The translations under genes were made by a program, and so were the position numbers. This document shows, in pieces, positions 31,065 through 43,500 of a stretch of 64,000 bases of DNA. The notes beneath the pieces were generated by a model. That model ran no database searches and was not told the DNA's origin. It saw only the letters and a list, made by a program, of their open reading frames with translations. Position 1 is the stretch's first letter; each line of letters opens with the position of its first letter. Origin of the DNA: Marsupella aquatica (taxonomy: Eukaryota; Marchantiophyta); assembly GCA_973895155.1 (NCBI GenBank), contig OZ316896.1, positions 3,410,001 through 3,474,000 on the forward strand, written 5' to 3'.

Positions 31065-32878
31065 AGAGGCCACGGGTTAGCTCTACTCGGGCTAGATAGG
31101 ATAGCTTGGTTAGCCAAACTCGGGTTAGCTATGTAACTCGGGTTAGCGCAATAGTGCGTACCCCCTCTCGGTTGCGGGGGCATAACTTTCTCTGTATTTG
31201 CCCAAATCGGCTATAATTGACCTCATTGGAAAGAGGAGCTCAAGCCGCTTCCAACTCTGCTACCCACGCAGCAAATGGTTGAATAGAGAAATCGGGAGAG
31301 GAGGCGCAAGCTCGCGAAAACCATGGAGGAGGGCCAAATCCGAAGTACATAGTCAGTTTGAGATAGAAATAAAGTTGCGAGTTAGGGTTTAGTAGTTAGA
31401 TATAGTGGCGGCTCTGTTAGGGCTAGGATGGGGTGCCAACAACGTAGCATCCACCCATTTGGGCTTAGTGTGAGAGTATATAGGGTAGCCCCCCGGTAGA
31501 GGTAGGGGGGGACTTCAGTTGTGTGATCTCACGTAGACTGAGCATCAGGGAGGAGCTCTGTGCAAGCAAGGCTGGACTTGGACGTCGTGTGTTGGGGAGA
31601 GCTAGGTTGTGCTATTACTCAGGGAGTAATCAGCCAAGCTTCACAGCAACGGTTTGCCAGGTTTGCGAGCTGGATTGTGGCTCTTTCTAGTGGGCAGCAC
31701 AATTGGGTTCTTTTCCCCCGATACATAGCCTTGGTGATAGGCGACATATTGGTGATTGTAAACTGTGGGGAGGATTTTGATTGCATTTACGATGAGCACA
31801 GTAGGGAGGCTGAGACACTGATCGAGGTGCAGCAGGAGGAGCATTTACAGTTCAGTTTGGCAAGGCTACGTGATCCATGGGGAGTCCCGGCCTTTGTCTG
31901 GTAGAGAGCACTAAGGGATTTATGGCCAGAGCTGAGCTTGCAGGGCAAGCATGAGGCCGGGCCTCATTGCAGTCTGGGGTAGATCGCCGTTAGGCCTGGT
32001 ACCAGCTTTGAAGTCGAGTCAACTATGCATGCGTAACTTGACATTCTGAAATGGAGGTGTGAGATCTGTATGTGCCCCCAAGAATGAAGTGCAGTGAAGG
32101 AGGTTGAGTTCAGGATTGAGTTTGCAAGGCAAGTACGGGATTGGTTCGAGTCCAATCTGCCGTCGCAATCTGGAGTGAGCCAGGCTTAGGTTCAGGATTG
32201 AGCTTGCATGGCAAGCACGGGGCTTGCGGGGCAAGCACGTCGCAATCTGGAGTAGACAACCTTTGGGACTATTGTTCGAATCAAGTGTTCTCAGTGAACT
32301 ATTGTGCACATCGTTGAAACTAATTGAGTTTTCCTCTCAGGCCTCATTTCTCTCATGGATGTGTGTGTGTGTGAGACAATCTGAGTGTATGATGGGACTA
32401 GCGGCGCCACTGAGAGGTGTACCGGGTGCATTGAAGTGGGTTGGGTGAGGGCTGTCATAACTCTGATTGCTGGGAGTGGAATGGCAGAGTGGTGGGGCAA
32501 TGGCTTAGAAGTCCCTAAGCCGGGAATCAGTCAGAGTCACTAGTTTATGGGTACATTCCGGCGGCGGAATAGAAACATACCTATGGCAGTAAGCATACGT
32601 ATAGACATATGCGCACCGTAGCGCTAGGCCCTGTGTGTACGGGCCCGACATGAAGACCCCCTTCTCACCAGAACTATCATGAGTGCAAGAGCTGATTCCC
32701 AACCTTGGTCCTTGGGGATTGAGCTTGGGTGATGTGTGACAGAGTCTTGCTATGATAGTCTGGCGTTAAGGGGATAAACCGGTGTATACCAGCCTTCACA
32801 ACATCCCTCCGTGATCCTCAGGTACAAGGAGATAGTTTTGGCACCCAATAGTGACAGCTTTGGTGTCAAGACCCAATG
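31065..32878. other. CACTA-1 intergenic stretch with no supported gene
   Basis: GC-richer than the rest of the element. It contains small palindromic phrases such as CTTGCAGGGCAAGCA and CTTGCATGGCAAGCACG (near 31936, 32120, 32203). A piece near 32555 (ATTCCGGCGGCGGAAT) is also palindromic. An old LTR-like insertion is possible, but I found no paired ends or duplication. No convincing ORF. Confidence 0.3.
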
Positions 32879-33175
32879 TCAACCGCTTGACACATTGATT
32901 CTTCGGCGCTGAGTTGATGACCTCAAGTATGCCAATGCACAATCCCAAATCACGCAGGAGTCAATTGCCTCAGCCAATGTAGAAAATTTGGGCAAAGGAA
33001 ATGGAAGTTGACGCGATCCATCAAAACACTTTTCGATCAATACCCCAATTCGATTGTCCCCTAGACAAATGTTCTGTATAGTATCCTGGGGGTCAACCTT
33101 TTGAACTATCCCAATTGCCGTTTCAAATCCATCGATCACCAATGACACTTCATCCCCTCGTGTAAAATTGATCAT
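32879..33175 (-). pseudogene. Second DUF8039-like fragment in CACTA-1
   Basis: 98 codons from an ATG at 33175. The sequence INFTRGDEVSLVIDGFETAI ... STLAEAIDSCVIWDCAL aligns motif by motif with residues 30-115 of the transposase candidate (EGDEV..., DTIAEALHTWVIWD). The strand is the same and it lies about 2.7 kb upstream of that gene. It is diverged, so it is an old duplicate, an alternative first exon, or the leftover of a nested relative. There is no recognisable downstream domain before the stop. Confidence 0.6.
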
Positions 33176-33309
33176 GATAGCGGACTATCTGTATTCAAAT
33201 AAAGTTAGAAATTGTTAAGTTCCCCATGTTACAATCATGTTTCAAAATCTGGACTCTCCTCCAAAAAATATTGTAAAATCACTCAAAACCCTAAATATAT
33301 TCAAGTCAT

Positions 33310-33750
33310 GTCGGAATTATTTCGACCCTCCTCCAACATTATGTCTTGAAATGATTGAATTGACTAAACATTTACAAGTCGGGTCGGAATTATTTCGACC
33401 CTCCTCCAACAATATGTCTTGAAATGATTGAATTGACTAAACATTTACAAGTTGGGTCGGAATTATTTCGACCCTCCTCCAACAATATGTCTTAAAATGA
33501 TTGAATTGACTAAACATTTACAAGTCGGGTCGGAATTATTTCGACCCTCCTCCAACAATATGTCTTAAAATGATTTAATTGACTAAACATTGATAAGTTG
33601 GGTCGGAATTATTTCGACCCTACTCCAACTATTAAGTTGAAATTATGTCAAAACTATTTGTGAAACTATCTTGCTTATGCTTTTATATACCAATTTAAAA
33701 TGCTAGTTAAGATGACATAGTCAGGTCGGCACAAAATAATTCCGACCCAC
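33310..33750. repeat. Hairpin repeat family B: five ~73-bp tandem units
   Basis: Units are spaced 71-73 bp with hairpins at 33310, 33381, 33454, 33527 and 33600. The arms are GGGTCG and CGACCC around the loop GAATTATTT; the 33310 copy has shorter arms. The spacer is conserved (CTCCTCCAACAATATGTCTT and AATTGACTAAACATTTACAA). A sixth, reverse-oriented version is at 33722-33748. The array lies between the two divergent CACTA-1 genes. Confidence 0.88.
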
Positions 33751-34987
33751 TTCTAGAAACTATGTTAGTAATCACATAAAGGGGTACAGTAAGTTCTACA
33801 CATGCTAGACTGTGGATAAAGGTCTAGAATGAGTAAAATATATGATCTAGAACCTAATGTGTAAATCTTAATCTAGGTTTGGCTTAAAGGTATTGAATTA
33901 GATGTAGTTGAGCTAGTACTTCTAAGATAAATAAATAAAAACACTAACCTGCTCCGCAATATATCTCTGTCCACCCTTGTACAAGCTAAATGGGTACCTT
34001 GGATGCCAGCATTGTAACTCTTAGCACCACAGTGCTCACCAGTGCCCTTACTAAACCTTGCATTCAACCATGCGGACCTAAACAAGGCACTCGGACAGAG
34101 GAGAGTCAGTGATCGTACCAATCACTATCTAAATGACAATGAACCAAAAAATGGATTGTGGGAGGTCTATACTCAGTTTGAGAGGCAAAAAGCCCACATA
34201 TTACCCAGCACACGAGTGGACACCAACAGATCGGGCACGGGTGGATGAGGCACGCACCCAGCACACAAGTAGACATCGGATAGGGTGTCAGCCAATCACT
34301 CACGAGTGATAGGTGAGTTGCAAGCACACACCGCTGACAGCTCGGAAGTTTAAAATTGGTAGGTGAGTCGCGAGTGGTCGTGAGTGGTCACACCATCGGT
34401 GACTCACGATCACATGCACCGAGGAGGGTCTCCATCATTGGCGCGCATTGATGCCTCCGTACCCTCTTGGATCCTTGCCTCCTCGGACTCCTCGCTCGCA
34501 GGGGGTATAGGAAGGCAGGCCTTGCGCTTGAGGCCTCATTTCCTTGCCTCCCTCTTGCCTCCTCTCTCGTCTCCTCACTCCTTGCCTCCCTCTTGCCTCG
34601 CTCTAGGGCTTTTGTTTTTGCCTCGCTCTTGGGATTTGTTTTCTGCCTCGCTCTAAGGCTTTTATTTCCGCCTTGCTCCCTTCCCTTTTGGGTCGCTCCC
34701 TCGATCATTGTTTGCCTGTTAGTGCCCTCTTGCAGCCTGTGGCATTCTCCATTGCTGCCATGTGTCATCTTAAATCTCACTCGCCCCTTACAATGTCTAC
34801 TTCCTCCAGTTCTGAAGCTTCCACCACCTCCGCCAGTTCTCAAGAGTCATTGAACTTCAATTATAACTCTCTGTATGAATATGACCGTGAAGACCCGGAT
34901 GTCCAAAAATTGGTTAACAATGCGTTGGAGGCGTCAAAGAAAGCCCAGTTAACTTTTCCACGTAAGGCACCACCTGCTTCAACTTCT

Positions 34988-35610
34988 TGCCTCGCCCTTA
35001 GGGCGAGGCAACTTTACTTTAATTTGGATTTCAAACTTCTTATTAGGAAAATTTCTATATTCCTTTGCAGTCGCCTCGCCCCAAGGTCGAGGCGACGTCT
35101 ACTTCATTCTAGATTTCTTGTTGCTCCGAAGGCGTATTGGACCTTCTATCTTACATTAATAAAGGATCTTTAGCTATATTCTATTTTTTGCCTCGCTCTT
35201 GGGGCGAGGCGATGTTGTTTGCATTCCTCAAATGTAGTCTGCATTCCCAGAAGTTGCCTCGCCCTTGGGGCGAGGCGATGTTATCTGCATTCCTAAATGT
35301 TGTCTGCATTCCCAGAAGTTGCCTCGCCCTTGGGGCGAGGCGATGTCCTCTACATTCCTAAATGTTGTCTGCTTTCCCAGAAGTTGCCTCGCCCTTGGGG
35401 CGAGGCGATGTCCTCTGCATTCCTAAATGTTGTCTGCATTCCTAAATGTTGTTTGCTTTCCTAGAAGTTGCCTCGCCCCAAGGGCGAGGCGATGTCGTCT
35501 GCATTCCTAAATAATGTTTGATTGCTTGGATGAGGTGGCAGGGCTAATTGCACTAGGAGCAAAGAAGATTTTGCAATCTTCTATTTGTCGCCTCGCCCCA
35601 AGGGCGAGGC
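34988..35610. repeat. Hairpin repeat family C, cluster 1 (GCCTCGCCC/GGGCGAGGC)
   Basis: Eight hairpins in intron 1 of the cargo gene, near 34988, 35070, 35190, 35256, 35321, 35386, 35470 and 35590. The arms are GCCTCGCCC and GGGCGAGGC around a short loop. Some copies carry the TTG loop orientation and others the CAA orientation, i.e. the whole hairpin is inverted. Several copies sit in a ~65-bp tandem unit containing GCATTCCTAAATGTTGTCTG. Confidence 0.9.
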
Positions 35611-37280
35611 ACCTTGAAAGTTTTCCACATGTCAATGTTAAAAATATGATGCTGACCATTTTGTTTTCAATGTTTCTTACCAGGAAAAAATCTTGAGAAG
35701 CCGGAGTTAAATATTATGGACGAGGATATCAAGGACTTTGTTTTCCCTGACCAAGATACTCCAGGATTTAGATGGGCACTAGAAGTTGGGGTGTCGGCGG
35801 AAGGCAGTCTCTTGATTTGTTTCAAGGGCCTCACAAGTCAATTGAATGACCGCAAGACAATTGTTACTCTAGGTCCAGTCGTCCTTGTGAACACGGACAA
35901 CAACCGCAATGCAACGATTATTGTTGAGTCCAATGAGAAATCTCAATGGATGAGACTTCTAGTGCCAATAAAACTCTACTCGACTTTACTGAATGTTGAG
36001 TGGATGGCTCGATTGGAGATAAGCGTAGCTGATATGGGATTCTTCCCAGATGGAGTAACAATTGATCAGATGTTTGAGAAGACGCGTTCTCAAATAAGTG
36101 GAGTTGACCTAGTGTTTGGATTTCTCTACGTAAAGAAGCACATGCATGACAATGCGGACAGTGTGGACCCTTCGTCTACTTGGATAGTTCAAAGGATGAT
36201 TGATAAGGCACATTTTTCATACGAGCAAGCAATCGACAAGAGTTTCATTTTTTGTCCAGAGTTTCAAGAGGCCGCGTGCCGGACGTGGATTTCAGAGATG
36301 AAGAAAAAAGAAGCAAAGCATAAGGCAAAGGAGAGAAAGAAGACAGTGGAAAGAAGTGCGCAATCAAAGACAGAGAAGAAACGAAAGCTTCAAGAGCCGG
36401 TTGTTCAACAAGAGAAACAATCTGGGAGTTCACGCCGTAAGAAGATGGCTAAAAAAAATGAAGATGATGAGGGCCCCCAAAAAAAGCAGACAAAGAAGGC
36501 AAAGGTTGCGAAATCAAAACCAATGTCAGGGTTGACTTCAAACTTTGTCTTGCATCCAGAGGATGATATGTGTCCGACAGAAGGACCCAAAGAAGATGAT
36601 GTGCTCAAAGGCCAAGAGGTTTTGCGTAATATTGAGCAGTATTATACTTTTGGCATCCGCGAAGTTTTTGATATTCCTGTAAAAAGTATTAATCCTCCAT
36701 TGGCCGTTTTTGTATATCGAATGTTCAATCTTTCGCATGCAATGGAGATATCAAAGTCTATGATGAAAAACCCTGGACAGGAACCACAAGTTGCTGATTT
36801 GATTCCGTATCGTGAGAGCACTAAACAGTTGCTTCATTATGACAACACACCTCAGGATAGGAAAGAGTTTTTGATTGGTGTGAGGAAGCATGAGATCCAA
36901 TTCCTTGCCATCAGTGGCCAGCATTCTGCAAGAGCTGCCCAATGGATCCAAGGGTGGGCCGAGACTGACGCCAAGCTGACAGATCTTGCCAACAAACTAA
37001 AGTATAGGAAAGCAAGGATCCTATCTGACCTCACTCCGAAGACAATTTTGGTTGAGCATTCAAGTTTATCGAATGCTGTCAATGATACTATGCAATTTAA
37101 GTCTTGTTTTTTAGAGACTATTGTTCATGCACGAAGGCAGTTTGAGGAGTGCGAGAAACCGCCGCGTCCAGGGATTGGGACCAATCAAAATACAAACAGG
37201 AAAAACTATCAGGTACATGTTGGAGCAACGCAAACTATTCTTGATCCGCTTTGTTTAAAGATTGTCAATGGTAGAGGTTT

Positions 37281-37463
37281 GCCTCGCCCCAAGGGCGAGG
37301 CTGCCTTTTCTTGTTTTCCTTGGTTAGAAGATTAAAGCAAATGTTTGCCTCGCCCTCAGGGCGAGGCAACCTAGACTAGTCTCTCTAAGAATAATTCCCT
37401 AGTTCCGTTTCAGTCAATTGCGGTTAGATGTAGAGGTTCGCCACGCCCTTGGGGCGAGGTGGC
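37281..37463. repeat. Hairpin repeat family C, cluster 2
   Basis: Three more copies in intron 2 of the cargo gene (37281, 37346, 37440). The last is diverged in its outer arm (GCCACGCCC...GGTGGC) yet keeps outer GCCAC/GTGGC pairing. Confidence 0.85.
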
Positions 37464-39853
37464 TTAGCCTGTTTCAAACATAGGTATAAATTTTCTAACA
37501 TATGCATTGTACCCTGAAACTAATGTCAAGTCCATTGGATATGCAGGATTGGTTTGCCCTGGCAAAGGTTACAATGGGGAAGTCAAGCCTAAAGAGCATT
37601 TATTGGTTACTTTTTGCCGAAGATGAGCTCTTTGAATTATGGCGGAACGTGTGTGCAAAATGGTTGAGTGGGAAGCTCCAAGACGGGGCTGGTGGGTATG
37701 GAGGGCCAAGACCCCCAAAATTGATCACTCCCGATACCTTTCGATGCTTTGAAGGAGAGATTAGTAGCAAACAGATAATTGAGATCTTGAAGGACGTTGA
37801 AGAGGAGCGTGTCTTGCTGAAGAAGGATATCACCAACAAATCAGAGCTTGTCGCAATGGGAGACTTGGCCCTTACAATCAAGATAATGTCCAAATTGAGA
37901 ACAGTCATTATTGGCTATTTCGTGGAAAAGTATCGTGAGAAGTTTCCTGTTGGCACATCTTGGGAGTCTCTGGTGATATTGTTGCCTTCCTTGAAATCTG
38001 AGCTTGAGATGACAAAATTGAGGAGAGCAGCGGGTGAGGTTTACCTCAACAATTCATTGAAGAAGAATGTGGTCAAGGAGAGTTTCCCACAAAGTCTGAT
38101 GGTCAGACTAGATGGGTTGTATTGTAAAGAATTTGGTGGGATTGGTCGTTCTCGCACGGAGCCTTTCTTGACATTTTTAGTGAGAATTTGATGAAGACGA
38201 CCGTGCCGGAAATGCTACAAGAGCCTTCGCCTTTGTGTCCTCTTGCCATTGTTGACTTCAGTAGGCTCCGACAACATGTTTGGACCGATGCTGAAATTAT
38301 TGCATTACTGCAATACATTGTGGATCTTCCAAGAAATCCAACAATTGTTGTTGTCATGATTGTGCATCCGGGGCCACTTGCTGCAAACATTTTGAGTGCC
38401 CTTAGGAAATTGCAACATGAAAAGGGAATGGACATCCACGTCGACTACGGGAGCTATCGACGGAGTGATACACCAGTTCCAGAGGGCTTACTTTTCAGTT
38501 GTGGTATGGAGGAGATAATCTTTGCAGGAATCACCACTGAGGAGAAATTTGATTGGAAGCAAGTGTTCAGGCCTGGATTTAATTGCCAATTTTCTTACAA
38601 TTTGGCGATCGACCCTGATTTCCAAGTGGAAGACAAGACGGAGAAGCGAGATAAGAATAAGAGTAAGACAAGTAAGGAGACAGAGACTGAGTCAACTTCG
38701 GCATTTCACATTGGAGATTTCTTACGAAAGGCTCCCATGTTTGAGATGGTGGGAAGTAGAGGTGGCTTTGTGAATATTCACGCTAAGCCAAAATGTATGC
38801 TGCAGAGTATTATTGAATTTTTTTCGGCTGAAGGGGAGACTATACTTGACTTTTTCTCGGGAGGACAGGTTATGAAGGTGTCATTGTTGTGTTTCAGAGA
38901 ATGCTTTGCGTATTCAGACACTGAGGATGAATATGATTTCACTCAGGCATATGGAAGGGTTCTCTGCGAGAAAGTTCCTTCCATAATGAGTGATCGGATG
39001 GGCGGTTCCAAATTTGGTAGAGCCCGTGATGGGGTTTCCGCGCATGTTGGTGCCAAAGAAGGCGTAGACCAGGGCAAAGATGATATTGAGGAAGGAGAAT
39101 TGGGTCACGACAGGGTCACCCGAAATTTGGATGAACTTGGAACACAAGTGGTAGGTATTCCCTACTTTGGTGTGGGGTTGGCTGATGTTGTGGGTCGACC
39201 TGAGGGTGACCCACCAAGAAATCCCTTTGCCGGTGTAGAGAATTGGATGCACCAATCGGACCCAGATCTTACATCGTCCACATCGGACGCACATTGGAAG
39301 GCAACCGCAGATGGTCTAGGCAATATTGACGCAGTAGAATTGGGAGAAATGTCAGACATTGCGCTTGCAAAGGAGGATGATCGTCAAGTACCTGAGACCG
39401 CTGCAAATGAAGAAGAGAAGGCAGGTGCTTCAAATCCTCCCCTGTCTCCTCTATATTGCTCATCAGAGACTAAATTGGTTTTTACAAGTGCTTCTACAGG
39501 AAGCCCCATAGTATTATCATTTTCACAAAATTCTGGATCCGAGATCGGTAGGACTGGATATATGAAAACAGTCCGTCCTGCAACTCATTTTATATGGAGA
39601 AATGGACCAAAGGTTGGAATGATAGAATCACTAGACGATGCTCCAAAGATAATGGCAAAATCAGATTACAAAAAACTGAACTTGAGACTGAGCCCAGTTT
39701 TTGCACCCCCATCCTTTGAAGAGCAACTTCCCAGTGGTATCAATTCCGAGATACAAAGTGTTCTAGGTGATCAAACAATAGATGAATTTGGGCATTTTAG
39801 CATTGGAAATTATTAGCCCATTCTTTGGTTCTTGGTATTTTAATGACAATCTA

Positions 39854-39858
39854 AGCTT
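39854..39858. repeat. Copia-1 target-site duplication, left (AGCTT)
   Basis: AGCTT directly before the left LTR, repeated at 45652-45656 directly after the right LTR. Confidence 0.95.
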
Positions 39859-40005
39859 TGTTATAACCCATAATATGACTTAACCCTAGTATAGGATAGG
39901 TTAACATTAACCCAACCATGTTAACCCTTCTGGACTATATAAGTCCTTGGCATAATGGAAGTGAGTGGGGATTATTGACTACTATCATCTTGTGTATTCA
40001 TAACA
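39859..40005 (+). repeat. Copia-1 5' LTR (147 bp)
   Basis: TG...CA ends. A TATA box TATATAA is at 39936-39942, inside the palindrome GGACTATATAAGTCC. The LTR is followed by a candidate primer-binding site, TTATCAGCGCGAC, at about 40008-40020. Confidence 0.93.
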
Positions 40006-40551
40006 CGTTATCAGCGCGACTTGCTCAATTACATTTTTTTTACATGTGCTCCCTCCCCAAAATCTGACAACTCAATAGATCGAGGTCCACACAAAGAAAA
40101 CAACACAATGTTGTGTGTTTTTTGCTCTAATGGCGAGAATAACCGCCTAACTACCTCCCGAGAATAGAGAAAACAAGCTTATGATCGAAGAACAAAGAAC
40201 TGGCCATAGAGCGTCGAGCCTAATCACGAGCGAAGATTCTCAACCTTGAACGAAGGAGACAACGCGACGAGACGCGAAAAACAAAATAAAAGACATTGGC
40301 GAAAACTGAAAACTTTGAGGACCGCACACAAGGACATACGAACGAACTCCATCGGGGACAATTTGGATGCGATTCAAGGGGCAGATGAGTCCCGTGCCTT
40401 GAGCGAAAGGATCGCTATCGTTTCTCTTTCTTTTGGTTAACTTGATCCATCACAACAGCCGATCGATCGGGCGGGACAAGGCGAAAGTCATAGGCATTTG
40501 ATACAAAGGAACACCATATATTTATAAGGCCCAAAATCAGGCGAAATAGAC

Positions 40552-43500
40552 ATGGCGACATTGGAGAAGTTACATTTCCCAACCCTACTAGTAGACGGCA
40601 GCAACTACTTGACATGGGCCGTAGATGCGGAAACATACTTCGCATCGTTGGAGCTTGAAGATACATTAATCACAGACCAAAATCTGACTCTACAACAGAA
40701 GGCCAAGGCCGTGTTCCTTTTGCGCCAGCACTTGGTTCCCTCACTAAAATCCCAATACATGAACGAAGTCAATCCACGACTCCTGTGGGACAAGTTAAAG
40801 GCCCGATTCGACCATATGCGCGAAATATGGCTTCCTGAGGCTCGCCGCGATTGGTACAACCTACGAGTGATGGATCATACTTCCATTGCTAACTACAACA
40901 GCGCTCTATTTAAAATTACCTCTCAACTAGAACTCTGCGGCCATCCAGTCCTAGACGCAGATAAGATCGACAAGACACTGAGTACATTCCCCGAATCAAA
41001 CATTGCACTCGGTACACAGTACCGAAATATGCAATTCACCACATATTCAGATCTTATCGCACATTTACTTGTAGAAGAGAAGCAACAGGTGGTCGCCATG
41101 CAAAACGCCCGAAAAAGACCTGCGGGAACAGAACCACCACCACACAAACCAGAGATAAATTACTATCAGCGAGATAACACGGGACGAGGCCGACCAAGAG
41201 GCAGAGGCGGATACCAAGGCAGAGGTAGAAACCAATCCTACAGAGGTCGAGGATATCGACAATCATACAACACAAGAGGCAGGGGAGTAGGCGGCAGAGG
41301 CAGGATGAGTGATAATGCATCGGACAACACCAAAGATGACAGGATGTGCTACCGATGCGGAAAAATAGGACACCTGAAGAAAAATTATTGGGCATCGGAC
41401 CAAACAGCCAGGAAACATACAGAATCAAGAGCTAGACTCAAACAAAACCCAGCAGGGAACTACATGGAGCTAGAAGAAGCAATAGCCACCTACAAAGACC
41501 CCGAACAACCTCATGAAGTGGAGACCCACATAGTAACTCCAGCAAGAGGACCCTACACACTACAAGACCCCAATCTGGGCATAATTGACAGCGGTACGTC
41601 TCATACAATACTAAAGGACAAGAAATATTTCCACTCAATTACCCCATCAGCCCGGCATATGACCACCATTTCAGGCACAAACCAGATTGAGGAGGGTAAA
41701 GGCACAGCCACGGTAATATTCCCAGGAGGCACTGCACTCGCCATCGAAGCAGCGATATTCGCCCCGCGAGCTACAAGGAACCTCATCAGCTTCCGAGACA
41801 TAGTCGCAAATAAATATCAACTGCGCACAGTGAAAACAGACGAGGAAGATACCCTCCAAATCGTGGAGGTTACCGAACAAGGTATACATATTAAAGAAAC
41901 CTTACCCCTTATACCACCAGGCCTCTACGCAACTCAAATTCAAGCTCACTATGTCACTGCAGACTTACCTGATATCACATACTTATGGCACTGTCGACTG
42001 GGACACCCCGGAGTAAATATGTACCGCAGAATTATTCATGACTCCTGTGGAATCCCCCAAGGAGTCAACCCATCAACAAAACAAAGGCAATGCCTGGCGT
42101 GCTCTCAGGGGAAGCTGATTACACACCCACAAATACAGAAGACAATCTATGCCATCCCGAACTTCCTGGAACACCTGAACGCAGATGTATGCGGCCCGAT
42201 CCACCCACCAAGTGGACCGTTTAAGTATTTCCTGGCCATCATCGACTCTTCGACCAAATGGCTGCAAGTATCTCTACTCTCTACACGCAACTTGGTCTTC
42301 GCTAGGATACTGGCCAACATTCTAAAGCTTAAAGCACAATTCCCAGAACATCCAATTCGGAAACTGAGAGTGGATGGTGCAGGGGAATTCACCTCAAAAG
42401 CATTCGATGAGTTTTGCTGGGCAGCGGGCATTGACACTGAATACTCAGTCCCATATGTCCATTTCCAAAACGGAATGGCAGAATCCGTTATCAAGCGTAT
42501 ACAGATGATAACCAGACCCCTGTTAATGAATTCAAAGTTACCCCTATCCACATGGGGACACGCAGTCCTCCATGCTGCCACACTGCTTCAATACAGACCA
42601 TCGGCGTTCAACACAAAGACTCCACACCACTTAGCGTTCGGACTACCTCCAGACCTGTCACACCTGCGGGTATTTGGATGCAAAGTCATGGTCCCAATAC
42701 TGGGACCCAAGCGTACAAAAATCGGACCTCAAAGACAAGAAGGAATCTACATCGGAAATGACTCATCCTCGATCATTCGCTACCTGGAACCGACAACAGC
42801 CGATGTGTTTAAGGCCAGACATACAGATTGTCATTTTTACGAAGACACTTTTCCCACCCTAAGCATAGACAAACAAATGACAGGGGACTTGCACCCACAC
42901 CAGATCAACTGGAACAGCAGAAACTTACTCAACCAGGACCCGAGGACGAAACAAACGGATGCAGAAGTTAGACGATTACTCCACCTCCACGAGATGCTGG
43001 ATAAGATCCCAGATGCATTTAATGATGCAGCAAATGTTACAAAATCCCACAACGAGGCAACCAATGTACCAGCCAGAGTACAAATGAATACTCCTCCAGC
43101 AACAGTAGCTGCCCCTAAGGCGAAAAGAGGTAGGCCACCAGGATCACATGATACCCGACCCCGCCAAAGACGCCCCCATCAGGTAATTCCTGAAACTACT
43201 TTTCACTTCATTAATAATGAATCCGAGACACCAGACATATCGGGTAATGAGGAGATGTCAATTCAGTATAAGCATACAGGACAAATTTACACGAGACAAA
43301 ACACTACTGTCGACGAACAATTTGCTTACCATATAGCTCAAGAAATAACCAATGATACTTTGGACCCTTTAACAATCAAAGAAGCACAAACAAGGTCAGA
43401 TTGGCCACACTGGAAAGAGGCCATTGACACAGAAATGGATGCACTAATCCGTCGACAAGTCTTCGGACCAGTCAAACAAGTTGATCCTAACAATGACTAT

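Noticed and set aside
31560-31904. 114-codon frame on the plus strand
   Set aside because: Lies in the repeat-rich CACTA-1 intergenic region, no motif, no neighbouring exon that fits; probably chance.
31414-32860. A solo LTR between the CACTA-1 genes
   Set aside because: TGTTAGGG start and a TTTTGGCACC phrase near the end look LTR-like, but no duplication or second copy was found.
33310-33640. CRISPR-like array (73-bp period)
   Set aside because: The spacers are conserved copies of each other, so it is a plain tandem repeat.
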